Below are positions 28,029 through 38,023 of a stretch of DNA of 64,000 nt, in pieces (position 1 is the first letter of the stretch; each line of letters opens with the position of its first letter). The stretch comes from Bradyrhizobium lablabi. GTDB lineage: Bacteria > Pseudomonadota > Alphaproteobacteria > Rhizobiales > Xanthobacteraceae. The position numbers and the translations under genes are program-made. The notes below the pieces were generated by a model. It was not told the origin of the DNA. It did no database searches and saw only the letters and a list, made by a program, of their open reading frames with translations. The stretch is taken from the NCBI RefSeq assembly GCF_018131005.1, contig NZ_JAFCJK010000003.1, positions 62,001 through 126,000 of the forward strand. Reading direction: 5' to 3'.

Positions 28029-31000
28029 TCAACCCACCGCTTTGTCTTCGACGCTATAGACGCCGATCAGTTCGCTAACCCCCTTGAAGGCCTGACCGCC
28101 TCTGGCAACGAGATGGAACTCCGAACCGAGCCGGCTTGCCGTCGCTTCGCTCACCAGGATCGCGCCGTTTGAAGCGGCCGAACCAATTCGGGCGGCGACA
28201 TTTACCGAGTATCCGGTCGCGGTATACACCCACAGCGTCTCTGCTGCGCTCTCGATCTTGTTGGCGCCCACCAGCGCCGTTCCGGAATGAATTCCGATAT
28301 TGATGACCACACGCGGCCATTCTCCTCCAGAGTTGGCGTTCAGCGCAGAGGTCTTCTCTCTTATCGAAATTGCGGAACGTGTGGCCAGTCTGGCGTGCTC
28401 GTTCGGGTCCGGGTGCTGGAACACGATCATCAACCCATCCCCGGCGACTTCGTTGATCTCACCGCCGTTGCGGAAAATATCGTCCACGAAGCCAGAAAAG
28501 TAGGTCTCGATGATGCGCTTCAATTCCTCCGACCCGAGTTGCTCGCTCATGCTTGTAGAGCCGGCAACATCGAGAAACATGACGGTTATGTCCTGCTCAT
28601 GCGTCGCCAGATCCGGATCCAGAGGGTTGTTCTCAATCAGCCGTTGCACCGACCTCGGAACGAATTTGGCCAGATGGCTCCGGATTCCGCTGAGCAGTTC
28701 AACGCTTTGCAGGGCCGACTTCAGCGTCTCGCTGTTCTCGTTCAGCCTCGTCTGAAGCTGCATATTCTCGATCGCGGCGAAAACCTGCTGCGATAGCAGG
28801 ATCAAGCCTCGCACTCTCTCGTCGGAAAACGCTCCAGAGCGGCTGCTTTCGACATATGCCACCCGGTCTGTAGCTCCCATCTTCGTTATCGGAACACACG
28901 CGATCGATCGGGGATTGCCCCCGGCGACATACGGACAGGTCTGAAAACGCGCATCCGCCTTCGCGTCTTCCAGCACGATCTCCCGTCCGGTATGCAGGAC
29001 ATAGTTGACCACGCTTTCGGAGAATCGGAGACCATTTCTCGCGTCCGGTCCCAGGTCCAGGCGGACTTGTGTGCCGTCGGTAAGACCCATCGCCTCGACT
29101 TGCAGAGCACCGGCGCGTTTCGAAAGCATGAAGGCTCGCTCCCCTCCCATGCACTCGAGAATCAACCGCATGAGCTTGCCAAGCAGGCGATCGGACTCCA
29201 GGTCGCCGGACAGGGCCATTGTGGCCCGCATCACGGTATCGACATCGATGATGTCCGTTCGCGTCTCCGAGCGACGCCCCGCCGAAACGTCAGACGGCAC
29301 ATCGAGGTTCGGCACCTGAAATACCACACCGTATTTCTGCGAGAGTTGATTGGCCTTCGCGAACGCGCCCCACTGCACGTAGCATTTCCGGGCGGCAAGC
29401 AGGTATGTGCTAGCGACGCGCTCGCGATTAGAGGCAAGATAGCGCTCGCCCGCGAGCTCGTTCGCGAGCGCCTCGATCTGGTGAAATGTCTGCTGCCGGG
29501 CAAGCGCAGCGGCTTCGTCAAAAAGAACAGCCGCTCTTTCATTCCTTCCGCCGACGGATGCCGTCTCCGCTTGCAGCAGGTGGTGATGGCTGGCGAAATT
29601 CTCCGGGCAGTTCTTTGCATACCGGGCCAGCTTGGCGCTGCATCGCCTGAGGGCGGTCCAGAGCGCCGCGCGGTCGGTTCCATCTTGACGCATCAGCGCC
29701 GCACTGATCAGCCCTCGGTAGAAATAGTGCTCGACAACGATGATCTGGTTTACGATCGTCTTGATCCCTGCGTCGGCAGCGTCCGAATATCGACGCGCCT
29801 CGGAAAACGACCCGAACAAATAGGCAAGCTGCGCCTTGGCGACGAAATAGTAGGTAAGGGCCGTGAGATTCCCGGCCGCGCGCAGAACGGACGCCGTAGA
29901 ATCTCGATCGAAGCCAATATCGCTCAAGTCGGTTAAGCCGCCCTTCCGGTCCTGCAGCGCAAGTATGAACTGTCTTCGGAAACCGAACGTCGTCTGCGTA
30001 AACCAGTCCGCCGCCCGTTCGATGACAGGCTGGTATTGATCGATCTCGTTCCTCAGCTCATCGAGATTCGCGCCTCGCGCAAATCGCAGGAAGATCGTCT
30101 GCAACACGGCATAATGCGCGTATTGAATGTCGCCGGCCTCCAACGCCAGCTTTAACGATGATCTCAGGAGTCGGACGCTGTCATCGACCGGTTCACGCCA
30201 GAAATTCAGCCATCCCGAAAAAATCGTGATGATCTTGCATTGCTGACTCGGGTCGGCGTCAGATGTCGCCAATTGCACCGCCAGGCGGCCGAATTCATGG
30301 CCTCCCTTGTAGTCGCCGAACAAGGCGCCTCTGGCTAGACCGTACAGCACGTATCCGAACGAGGATGCGCGGGAGTTTCCGTGCCGCAGGGAAAGGTTCA
30401 TGATGCGGAGTGCAGCAAAGACCATCAGGTCGGGATTCCTGAAGTACGCCGCGGGGCAGATGCTCATTAGCAGCGTTACGACCACCTCCGTTGATGGGTC
30501 AGTCATTTTTGGCAGATCGACGAGTTCGCTTGCGCGCCTTCCTCGAAGACGCAAGATGACGGCCGCAAGCTCCCGGAAGAGCTGCACCTGGGTCGGATTT
30601 TCCGGAAGATATTCGTTGAACAATCGAAGCGCCTCACGCCCGATGGCGACAGCCTCCTCGCTCTTGTCCATGCCGGTGTTCAGCAAAATTTTGAGGTAGT
30701 AGGCCTTCGCCTTGTCGATTGGGGCCGCCGAATTGTCGAGGATGGCGACGAATAGAGCATTGGCTTCCTCAACCTGGCCGACCACGTAGGCGCATTCGAA
30801 GCAACCGAGGTGAAGATCAAGCGTCAGTTCGCGGTGCCGCCTCCAGCCATCAGGCTGGATCAGCTTGATGCCATTTCTGAAATAACCAAGGGCCGCATCG
30901 AATGCAGCAATTTCGCGAGCCCGGCGTCCTGCATGGGCATTCAGCCGCGCAAGAGATTCCGTCTCAGGACGATCGGTAATCAACTGCATTGCCGAATTCA

Positions 31001-33182
31001 GGTTGTCCAGGATAACGAAGCTTGCGGCATCGCGCTCCGCTGCAGGGAGCGCGGCTAGGAGGCGCCTCCCAATCTGCAGTCGCAGGGCCGGCCGAGACGC
31101 CTCCGGGATGAGTGCGTGGGCGGCCTGCTGCACCCGGTCGTGGAGAAACTTGAACTCGAACTCGTCCTTTGCCTCGCTCTCGCCGATCGAGATGATGAGC
31201 CCTTCACGCTCCGCAATACGCAGGACCTCCACAATCGACAGCGTCGGCTCCCGCATTACGAGGGAAAGAGTAGAGGCCGCAAACCGGTTCCCGACGCAGG
31301 ATGCGACGCCCAACGCCGACTGCACCATATCCGGCACGTCGGCCAGTTTGCGCTTCATCAGCACCAGCACGTTGTCCGTGATGCCCTCTTCCGAGATTCT
31401 GCGAAGATCCCAGACCCAGCGGCCTTGCGCGAAATCAAATACGACAAGCCTCTGATGGTTCAGAAACGAAAGGAATTGGCTTATGAAGAATGGATTTCCG
31501 TCCGTCTTCGTCTTCACGAGCGCGGCAAAAGACGCCGCTTCCTGTTCGGAACAGTCCAGCGTATCGCGCAATAATTCGCAAATATGAACGATGTCCAACT
31601 GCGACAGTGAGATGCGGGTAATCCGCACTCCAGATCTTGCGATCTCGTCGAGACGCCTGCCGACGCCATCGTCGCCAATGTCCTCACTCGGACGGAGCGC
31701 TCCTACTACCAAGAGATGGGAAATTTCCCTGTCGGTCAACAGGGATTGGATCAACGCCAATGACGCGGGGTCCGCCCACTGAAGGTCATCAAGGAAAATA
31801 CATAACGGATGATCTCGGTTCGAGAAGACTTTCACGAATTGACGAAATGCATAGTTGAAGCGATGTCGCTTCTCCGTGGTTGGAAGCTCCGGAAGCGCTT
31901 CTCCGCGGCCGATCAGATCGGCGAGAGCGGGAATAACATCGACGATCAGGTTGGCGTTCGGCCCAACCACCTCGATCACGCGCTCCCGCCATATTCGGAT
32001 CCGCTCCGGATTGTTGCAGAGTAACTGCTCGATCAGGATTCCGAACGCCTGTGCAATGACCGAATAGGGCTCGTTCTGCTTGTACTGATCGGATTTGCCG
32101 CTTACGAAAGCGCCTGAGGATCTTGCTGCCGACTGCAGCGATTGCGCCAGAAACGATTTCCCGATTCCGGGAGGGCCTGATATGAGCACAAGTTCGGCTC
32201 CCCCATCCCTCGCTCGATCGAAGGCGGCTTGCAAGACCGCTCGCTCGGAATCGCGCCCATACAGCTTATTCGAGATTTTAAATATCGCGGACGCGTCGGT
32301 TAACCCGATCTTGATGTCCACAATGCTGCCGTGCGCGCGCCACTGCTTCAAACATTGCTGGAGATCGGATTTCAACCCGATGGCCGTCTGGTAGCGTTCT
32401 TCCGGAGCTTTCGACAGCAGCTTAGCCAGGATTGACGATACGGCTTGCGGTATCTCAGGATTGACAACGTGAATGGACGTCGGGACGCGAGCGAGATGCG
32501 CATGTATCAGCGCGAGCGGCTCGATGTCGTCGAAGGGCGGCCGGCCGCAAAGCAGATGATAGCCGACCGCGCCCACCGAATAGAGATCGGATCGAGCGTC
32601 AACCGCACGGGCCGTCCGGCCGGTTTGTTCCGGAGCGAGATAATGAAAGTCGATGTGAGGGTGATGTTCCGGCGAAATCTCGCTCGCAAATGTGGCGCGC
32701 GAAAAATCGGTCAGCCTCACCTGGCGCAAATCATTATCCGTCCATATGGTCCCGGGACTGAGGTTGCAGTGTACGATGCACTCCTGATGCGCTTCCGCGA
32801 GTGCGTCGGCGATCCGAATCAGAAGTTCTAGCGATTCGGCAAAAGACGGTTGCTTCTGAAGCAATATTTCCGCAAGCGGCAGCGTTCCATCATCCGGTGA
32901 TACGAGATATTCCGCTTCGTCCAGCTTCACAAAATCCAGTGGCTTCAGGATCGCATTACATTGGGCCTTGGCGCAAATCTCGAAATCTCTTCGCAATGGA
33001 CTGCGACGGCCGGCGTCTGGGCGACGGAGCTTGTTCATTCTGAGGTAAACGGCTCGGCCGCTCGAACTGTCGTGTCCGGCAAAGGTGATGCTGATCGCAT
33101 CCTCCCAGCATCGTCCGAACACGGAGTATCCGGGCACGACGGGCACCAGACTCCCAGCGCTTTTCAGGGGCGGTACGTTCAT
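28029..33182 (-). CDS. multidomain kinase-like / AAA ATPase / GAF / class III cyclase signalling protein
   Basis: A 1717-residue signalling protein. Domains in order: a Ser/Thr-kinase fold (about 20-290), an AAA_16 ATPase (Walker A GPPGIGKS near 340, Walker B 'LCIFLDDLQWAD'), a long helical TPR-like region (about 650-1290), a GAF domain (about 1340-1490), a short coiled coil, and a class III cyclase domain (about 1525-1710). The cyclase keeps both metal aspartates ('MFLDVAGST', 'VAGDGLMIVF') and the N/R pair in VNVAARIG, so it should be active. In the kinase part HRD reads HCN ('CIVHCNLSPGTIW') and DFG reads DFS, so phosphotransfer is doubtful. The start overlaps the methyltransferase stop by 4 nt (ATGA). 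A fusion of this order resembles known multisensor kinase/cyclase proteins. Confidence 0.9.
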   Translation of the reverse strand: MNVPPLKSAGSLVPVVPGYSVFGRCWEDAISITFAGHDSSSGRAVYLRMNKLRRPDAGRRSPLRRDFEICAKAQCNAILKPLDFVKLDEAEYLVSPDDGTLPLAEILLQKQPSFAESLELLIRIADALAEAHQECIVHCNLSPGTIWTDNDLRQVRLTDFSRATFASEISPEHHPHIDFHYLAPEQTGRTARAVDARSDLYSVGAVGYHLLCGRPPFDDIEPLALIHAHLARVPTSIHVVNPEIPQAVSSILAKLLSKAPEERYQTAIGLKSDLQQCLKQWRAHGSIVDIKIGLTDASAIFKISNKLYGRDSERAVLQAAFDRARDGGAELVLISGPPGIGKSFLAQSLQSAARSSGAFVSGKSDQYKQNEPYSVIAQAFGILIEQLLCNNPERIRIWRERVIEVVGPNANLIVDVIPALADLIGRGEALPELPTTEKRHRFNYAFRQFVKVFSNRDHPLCIFLDDLQWADPASLALIQSLLTDREISHLLVVGALRPSEDIGDDGVGRRLDEIARSGVRITRISLSQLDIVHICELLRDTLDCSEQEAASFAALVKTKTDGNPFFISQFLSFLNHQRLVVFDFAQGRWVWDLRRISEEGITDNVLVLMKRKLADVPDMVQSALGVASCVGNRFAASTLSLVMREPTLSIVEVLRIAEREGLIISIGESEAKDEFEFKFLHDRVQQAAHALIPEASRPALRLQIGRRLLAALPAAERDAASFVILDNLNSAMQLITDRPETESLARLNAHAGRRAREIAAFDAALGYFRNGIKLIQPDGWRRHRELTLDLHLGCFECAYVVGQVEEANALFVAILDNSAAPIDKAKAYYLKILLNTGMDKSEEAVAIGREALRLFNEYLPENPTQVQLFRELAAVILRLRGRRASELVDLPKMTDPSTEVVVTLLMSICPAAYFRNPDLMVFAALRIMNLSLRHGNSRASSFGYVLYGLARGALFGDYKGGHEFGRLAVQLATSDADPSQQCKIITIFSGWLNFWREPVDDSVRLLRSSLKLALEAGDIQYAHYAVLQTIFLRFARGANLDELRNEIDQYQPVIERAADWFTQTTFGFRRQFILALQDRKGGLTDLSDIGFDRDSTASVLRAAGNLTALTYYFVAKAQLAYLFGSFSEARRYSDAADAGIKTIVNQIIVVEHYFYRGLISAALMRQDGTDRAALWTALRRCSAKLARYAKNCPENFASHHHLLQAETASVGGRNERAAVLFDEAAALARQQTFHQIEALANELAGERYLASNRERVASTYLLAARKCYVQWGAFAKANQLSQKYGVVFQVPNLDVPSDVSAGRRSETRTDIIDVDTVMRATMALSGDLESDRLLGKLMRLILECMGGERAFMLSKRAGALQVEAMGLTDGTQVRLDLGPDARNGLRFSESVVNYVLHTGREIVLEDAKADARFQTCPYVAGGNPRSIACVPITKMGATDRVAYVESSRSGAFSDERVRGLILLSQQVFAAIENMQLQTRLNENSETLKSALQSVELLSGIRSHLAKFVPRSVQRLIENNPLDPDLATHEQDITVMFLDVAGSTSMSEQLGSEELKRIIETYFSGFVDDIFRNGGEINEVAGDGLMIVFQHPDPNEHARLATRSAISIREKTSALNANSGGEWPRVVINIGIHSGTALVGANKIESAAETLWVYTATGYSVNVAARIGSAASNGAILVSEATASRLGSEFHLVARGGQAFKGVSELIGVYSVEDKAVG

Positions 33183-34057
33183 AGGCTACCTGAGAGAATG
33201 CCGTAGAACCAAGCGCCTCTCTGGAGGAGTTGATATTGCCTCAGTGAGGCGATTACATTTCCATGCTGTGCCTTCGAGCGAAGCCCAAGGCCGTATAGAA
33301 TCTGGTCGATCGGACGGGCGATGCATGCGAGCTTGTACAATCGGCGCAACGAGCGGTTGGTCGTGCCCGTATAGTCAGCTAACTGAACCCCGCCAAAGCC
33401 GGCGCTGGTAGCCGCCGCCACGTGCTCGTCCGCCGTATCGATGTCCGGAATGCACCAGCCATCCAGCCATTCGCGGATTTGCACATCGGTCCTCGTCCCC
33501 AGATCGCGCGAGGTGCGGATGTACTCCGCGATGACGATTCGACCGCCGGGGCGAAGAAGCCGTGCGGCTTCGCGATAAAACGCGCTCTTGCTTTCCGCAT
33601 GGCAGAGGCTTTCGAGGGCCCAGATCACGTCAAAGGAAGCTTTTGGGAAAGGGGTGTTTGCGTAGTCAGCCACGTAGAAGCTCACCCGATCACTCAACGA
33701 AAGATCGTGAGCTCGCTTTCGGGCCGCATGGACATGTTGTGTCACAGGCGTAATCCCGACGACTTGAGCCGAGCGCCTTGCCGCCAGCCAAAAGCTGCTG
33801 CCACCGACGCCGCAGCCGGCGTCCAGGACCCGATCCCCGGGCTTTACGCGAGCAATTTCCGCAAGCACCTCGTTGGCATTCGTCAATGCATGCCCGTGCT
33901 CGTTGACACCGTCACCGTAGTAGCCAAAATGATAGGCGAGGCTATCGCCGCTGTGCCACACTCTCCTGTAGTCGAAATCGGTTTGAACATAATATTCGTT
34001 GACGGACTGGAGCCAACGAAGTTCAGAAGCTTCCGAAAACTCTCCCTTCATCGGCAT
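33179..34057 (-). CDS. class I SAM-dependent methyltransferase (Erg6/tocopherol methyltransferase-like)
   Basis: A 292-residue methyltransferase. Motif I is 'VLDAGCGVGGSSFWLAAR' and motif II lies around 'VGITPVTQHVHAARKRA'. The acceptor-region motif 'FDVIWALESLCHAESK' and motif III 'LLRPGGRIVIAEYI' follow. The spacing and 'WALESLCH' resemble sterol/tocopherol C-methyltransferases and cyclopropane-type enzymes acting on lipids. The ATG at 34057 has GGTGA upstream; a TTG at 34069 is a weaker option. It is the first gene of a leftward trio with the giant cyclase (4-nt overlap) and the FAD oxidoreductase, so the three probably act together, perhaps on one lipid product (inference). Confidence 0.87.
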   Translation of the reverse strand: MPMKGEFSEASELRWLQSVNEYYVQTDFDYRRVWHSGDSLAYHFGYYGDGVNEHGHALTNANEVLAEIARVKPGDRVLDAGCGVGGSSFWLAARRSAQVVGITPVTQHVHAARKRAHDLSLSDRVSFYVADYANTPFPKASFDVIWALESLCHAESKSAFYREAARLLRPGGRIVIAEYIRTSRDLGTRTDVQIREWLDGWCIPDIDTADEHVAAATSAGFGGVQLADYTGTTNRSLRRLYKLACIARPIDQILYGLGLRSKAQHGNVIASLRQYQLLQRGAWFYGILSGSL

Positions 34058-34688
34058 ACTCACCCCCAACGCGGATGTATGCGAACTTTGCTAAGCAAGC
34101 ATCGATTGCAATTCTGCCTTTCAGATCCTTCGCGAGCAGCCATTATTGGACGGCGGAAATCCGCGCTCAAGGAAAAAAGCGCCTGGCGTCCCGCCCAAAT
34201 CGGTAGTTTGACCGACCGTCCAACGCCGGGTGGGTACCCCGGACGACGCCGCCTCAACGACGATCAGCCGACGATGGCATTTGACCGAAACGCCTATGGC
34301 GTGTCGCGGTATGATACACTGTTTCGCGAGATGGCGCACCGACATCACGTCCGCTGGAGGATCACAGCTATTAACCGGAATGAGAGCTGGCGACCGGATT
34401 CCCGCTGAGCGCCGCCCAGAACGGTGGCACGTCACGATGGCGCGGATCGCAGTGGCAGGCGCTGACCGGGCGGAAGGTGGCGACGCCGGAGCTGCGCTTC
34501 GTCGACGGTGCGGTCTCCCTGGGGCCCTGAAGCTCGCGCAAAACGACGCCGCTGTTGTGATCCTGGTTGTGACATCATCACCGAAGCGTGATTGCGCCAC
34601 CCCTGCGTCAGGGAATGCCGACGCCTAACTATCAGCGATGTCAACGGACAGTACGGGTTGGGTTGCGTGTCAGTAACAAGAGGATAGC
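34058..34688. other. intergenic region without a recognisable gene
   Basis: About 630 nt. Open frames on both strands (for example 34230-34628 rightward) lack a ribosome-binding site and any family signature. It must contain the promoter of the leftward methyltransferase operon. It may hold decayed coding sequence, but nothing is identifiable. Confidence 0.4.
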
Positions 34689-34946
34689 ATGATAAGCTTG
34701 AAATTCTTGGGCGCAACGCTCGTTCTTTCCGCACTCCTTGCGACGCCCGCCGCGGCATGGCAGGCGGCCTCGGAGCCCGCCGCGGCTGCGGCCGCGGACC
34801 CGAACTTCTCGATCTATTCGAACAATGGCCGCGGATATTCCGCCTACGGGATGGCCTCGCAGGCAACACTCGGCGACGCGTCGGGACTGCATAGATCGGT
34901 ACGGCCGCATCACCGAAATCACACCGCCGGCGTCAGGCGCTACTGA
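34689..34946 (+). CDS. small exported hypothetical protein, possibly frameshifted
   Basis: 85 residues: a clear signal peptide (LKFLGATLVLSALLATPAAAW), then an Ala-rich linker and 'NFSIYSNNGRGYSAYGMAS'. A Shine-Dalgarno-like AAGAGGA precedes the ATG. The final 20 residues (HRSVRPHHRNHTAGVRRY) look like out-of-frame sequence. A second frame stays open from about 34870 to 35220, with a plausible continuation 'DCIDRYGRITEITPP' and two later Cys. Either the protein is short or a frameshift near 34880 split a longer exported protein. No function can be assigned. Confidence 0.5.
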   Translation: MISLKFLGATLVLSALLATPAAAWQAASEPAAAAAADPNFSIYSNNGRGYSAYGMASQATLGDASGLHRSVRPHHRNHTAGVRRY

Positions 34947-35205
34947 TCAGGACTTCGAATCACAGGCCATCCTGATCGAAGGCACGCCGTACACAGGCCA
35001 ACGCCTCGTCGTGATTTCCGACGAATGCGGGACCGACCGCATAACGATCTTAAGATGGTGCGAAGGGACTTCCGGCTTTTGGACCACGGAGCGTTCTGGC
35101 CGGTCGCCCATCACTCTCGAACCACCTCCCGGTAAGCGGATCATTTCACAATCCGCCTATCCTTCGCATCAGCGCCACAACCACCCCTCGGCTGCTAAGG
35201 GCAAG

Positions 35206-36111
35206 TCAGACGAGGCGTAACCAGGAAGAGAAGGCTTCGATGCTGGGATGCTCGGGATGATTGGGAACGTGAACAACGTAAAAACCATAGCCTGACAGCG
35301 ACAGATCGTGAGCCTTGACGAGAACTCCGCTCTTGAGCTCGCGGCCAACGACCACATCGCTGAACATGGCGATGCCTTGACCTGCCACCACAGCATCAAT
35401 TGCGTGCAGTTCTTCCCTGAAACTCAAGTCCCACGCTTTGTTGGTCTCGGGAATGCCGGGGTCGATCGATCGCGCGGTCGCGAGCCAGCGCGACCAGGTC
35501 GGCGCGTCACGGTCGCGGTTCATCCAATCGAAGTGAATCAATGGATAGTGCAAGAGATCGGCGGCACGATCGATTCGCTGTCCTCGCCTCGCCAATAATT
35601 CGGGACTGCATACCGGAAAGAACGTGTCGCGAAATATCTCCCTGCCGCTTAGATCGAGCGGCATGCGGCGCGCGTAGCGAATTGCGATGTCGGCTTCTCC
35701 GACGCGCAAATCGAGGACTGCGTCCGTCCCGATGATCTCCAATGGAATCTTCGGATAAGCCTCGCGCCACTTCGGCAGTCGCGGGACCAACCATCGGCTG
35801 GCAAAGGCATTGGGGCTTGTCACTCGCAAGCGCTTGTGACTGACGCGCGGGGACGCAGAGGCGATCGCGCTCGCAAACGCGTCGAAACCGTTTCTAACTA
35901 CCGGAAAGAGTCGTTCCCCGGCGCTTGTCAATTCAAGGGGACGCGGGCGACGACGAAAGAGCGGCTGACCACAAATGTCCTCAAGTGTCCGAATCTGGTG
36001 GCTGATCGCGGTCGGCGCGACGCCGAGTTCCTGGGCCGCCTCGCGGAAGCTCATGTGCCTTGCGGCAGCCTCGAAGGCGCGCAGCGATCCCAAAGGCGGA
36101 AGCTTTCGCAT
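35206..36111 (-). CDS. LysR family transcriptional regulator (GcvA-like)
   Basis: A 301-residue LysR-type regulator. The N-terminal winged HTH is 'LGSLRAFEAAARHMSFREAAQELGVAPTAISHQIRTLE' (in part). An effector-binding domain of two alpha/beta lobes begins near residue 90 ('VTSPNAFASRWLVPRLPKWRE'). The 'PPLGSLRAFEAAARH' start is typical of the GcvA-like subgroup. It is divergent from the FAD-binding oxidase gene at 36235, with about 120 nt between starts, so that gene is the likely target. Confidence 0.93.
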   Translation of the reverse strand: MRKLPPLGSLRAFEAAARHMSFREAAQELGVAPTAISHQIRTLEDICGQPLFRRRPRPLELTSAGERLFPVVRNGFDAFASAIASASPRVSHKRLRVTSPNAFASRWLVPRLPKWREAYPKIPLEIIGTDAVLDLRVGEADIAIRYARRMPLDLSGREIFRDTFFPVCSPELLARRGQRIDRAADLLHYPLIHFDWMNRDRDAPTWSRWLATARSIDPGIPETNKAWDLSFREELHAIDAVVAGQGIAMFSDVVVGRELKSGVLVKAHDLSLSGYGFYVVHVPNHPEHPSIEAFSSWLRLV

Positions 36112-36234
36112 TCCGTAAGCGTAGGTGAATTCAGCTCATCTGGCGACTCAATAATTCGATTTTGCGGGCGATTGAGCAACGTGGGACGCTCCTTGCCGTT
36201 GCGCTGCGTCGCAGCAGCAGAACGGGAGGCCGCC

Positions 36235-37653
36235 ATGGACGCAACCAGGTTTACAGAGAGCGACAACGGTGTATTGGGCCCGCAAATTTGTGACGCCGCC
36301 CTCCTGAGGCGAACGGTCCGCGGCGAAGTGGTCGCGCCGGGCGATGTGGCCTACGACCAGGCGCGAAAAGTGTGGAACGGCATGGTCGACCGACATCCAG
36401 CGGCAATCGTCTACTGCGCCGGCCCTGACGACGTTGCTGCGGCGGTCAATTTCGCGCGGTCGCACTCCCTGCTCGTCGCCGTGCGGGCCGGCGGCCACAA
36501 CATCGGGGGCTCTTCGGTGTGCAACGATGGCCTCGTCATCGATCTCTCGCGCATGAAGCAAATCGAAGTCGATCCGAACAAACGAACCGCGCGAGCCCAG
36601 GCAGGGCTGAATCTCGGCGAGTTTGATGCCGCAACTCAGGCATACGGTCTTGCGACAACGATGGGAGTCAATGCCGACACTGGCATTGCCGGGCTGACGC
36701 TTGGCGGCGGCTTCGGCAAGCTCGGGCGCAAATATGGTCTTTCCTGCGATAATCTGGTCTCAGCGGAGGTCGTCACGGCGGACGGTCGACTGTTGCACAC
36801 GAGCGCTGCGGAACATTCCGATCTATTCTGGGCGATCCGCGGCGGCGGCGGTAATTTCGGAATCGTCACGAGCTTTGAGTACCGGCTGTTTCCAGTCGGT
36901 CCCGTATTGTTGGCGGGCTCGATCGCGTACCCCTACGAGCGGGCGCACGACGCGATGCGCTTCTACCAGGCCTTTGCGAGCACGGCCGCGGACGAGTTGA
37001 GCCTGGATGCGGCGCTAGCGACGACGCCATCGGGCGAGCGGGTCTTCAGCATTTCGGCCTGCTATATCGGTCCAATCGATGAAGGCGAGCGGATCCTCAA
37101 GCCGCTGCGCGGATACGGAGCGCCAATCCAGGATCAAATTGCGCCGCGTTCTTATGTGGAGATCCAGTCCGCCGGCGATGCCATCTTTCCGCGCGGCCGT
37201 CGTTATTATTGGAAGGCACAGTTCCTGCGCGAACTGTCCAAGGCGGCGATCGATACACTCTTGAACGGATACGCGACCGCCCCCGCGGAATCGCTGCTTG
37301 TGCTGCAGCATGTCGGCGGAGCGATCGCGCGCATACCGGTCGACGCCACACCTTATGCGAACCGTGATGCGCTGTACGATTGCTTCCCCATTGCCATCTG
37401 GGACGATCCGGGTGAGGACGCGATGCGCATCCGCTGGGCGCGCGAGTTGTGGGACGCCATGCGACCTTTTTCGACCGGCGGCGTCTACGCAAACAATCTC
37501 GGCGAGGAAGGAATGGAGCGCATAGAGGCAGCCTACGGCGAGAACTATGTGCGGCTGCTTGCGCTCAAGAACAAATATGATCCGACGAATTTCTTCCGGC
37601 TGAACCAGAATATCGCGCCGACAGCGCAAACGACCCGCGGACGCGCCGATTGA
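36235..37653 (+). CDS. FAD-binding (BBE-type) oxidoreductase
   Basis: A 472-residue PCMH/berberine-bridge-like oxidase. The FAD-binding domain contains 'VRAGGHNIGGSSVCNDG' (His near residue 86 for covalent FAD), 'GLTLGGGFGKLGRKYG' and 'DLFWAIRGGGGNFGIVTSFEY' (in part). The C-terminal BBE motif is 'YGENYVRLLALKNKYDPTNFFRLNQNI' (in part). The second covalent-FAD cysteine of berberine-bridge enzymes is replaced in 'IAGLTLGGG', so attachment is probably only through His. The ATG at 36235 has GGGAGG upstream; the frame is open from 35836, but that region overlaps the LysR gene. The substrate is unknown. Confidence 0.92.
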   Translation: MDATRFTESDNGVLGPQICDAALLRRTVRGEVVAPGDVAYDQARKVWNGMVDRHPAAIVYCAGPDDVAAAVNFARSHSLLVAVRAGGHNIGGSSVCNDGLVIDLSRMKQIEVDPNKRTARAQAGLNLGEFDAATQAYGLATTMGVNADTGIAGLTLGGGFGKLGRKYGLSCDNLVSAEVVTADGRLLHTSAAEHSDLFWAIRGGGGNFGIVTSFEYRLFPVGPVLLAGSIAYPYERAHDAMRFYQAFASTAADELSLDAALATTPSGERVFSISACYIGPIDEGERILKPLRGYGAPIQDQIAPRSYVEIQSAGDAIFPRGRRYYWKAQFLRELSKAAIDTLLNGYATAPAESLLVLQHVGGAIARIPVDATPYANRDALYDCFPIAIWDDPGEDAMRIRWARELWDAMRPFSTGGVYANNLGEEGMERIEAAYGENYVRLLALKNKYDPTNFFRLNQNIAPTAQTTRGRAD

Positions 37654-38023
37654 TCGCTGGCAAGTCGAAACGCCGCTGAGGCGTTCGCACTGCTTTCAGA
37701 TCTGCTCAGGGACAAGAGGCGGCGTCAGTCAGCGTCGCGACAAAGTCGGCTTTAGCATGAGGCGGACATCACGGATGTCAAGTCAAATGTCCGAGACAGA
37801 AGCCGACATTCACATGATGCGATGCCAGCGCTCGTTGATCTGTTGCCATGTCCCGTCTGCCCGGATGGAAGCAATTACGGAGGTGAAGCGGGTGAGCAGA
37901 GGCGCGCACAAATAACGCTGAAGTCGAACAATTTTAATCGCTCTGGTGTGATGGAGAGGGGAAGTATGCATCAGCGCGCCCCTCTTGCAAGCTTGGGCCG
38001 CTCAATCGGCCGGGAGTTCAGAC
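37654..38023. other. intergenic region with a small hairpin
   Basis: About 370 nt between two convergent genes. AACGCC-GCTGA-GGCGTT at 37669-37685 can form a 6-bp stem just after the oxidase stop and may act as a weak terminator. No gene is visible. Confidence 0.4.

Noticed and set aside
28029..33182. An active Ser/Thr kinase
   Set aside because: The HRD aspartate is Asn and DFG is DFS, so only a kinase-like fold is claimed.
34230..34628. A 132-codon plus-strand frame in the gap before the small exported protein
   Set aside because: No ribosome-binding site, no domain and no conserved start; treated as intergenic.
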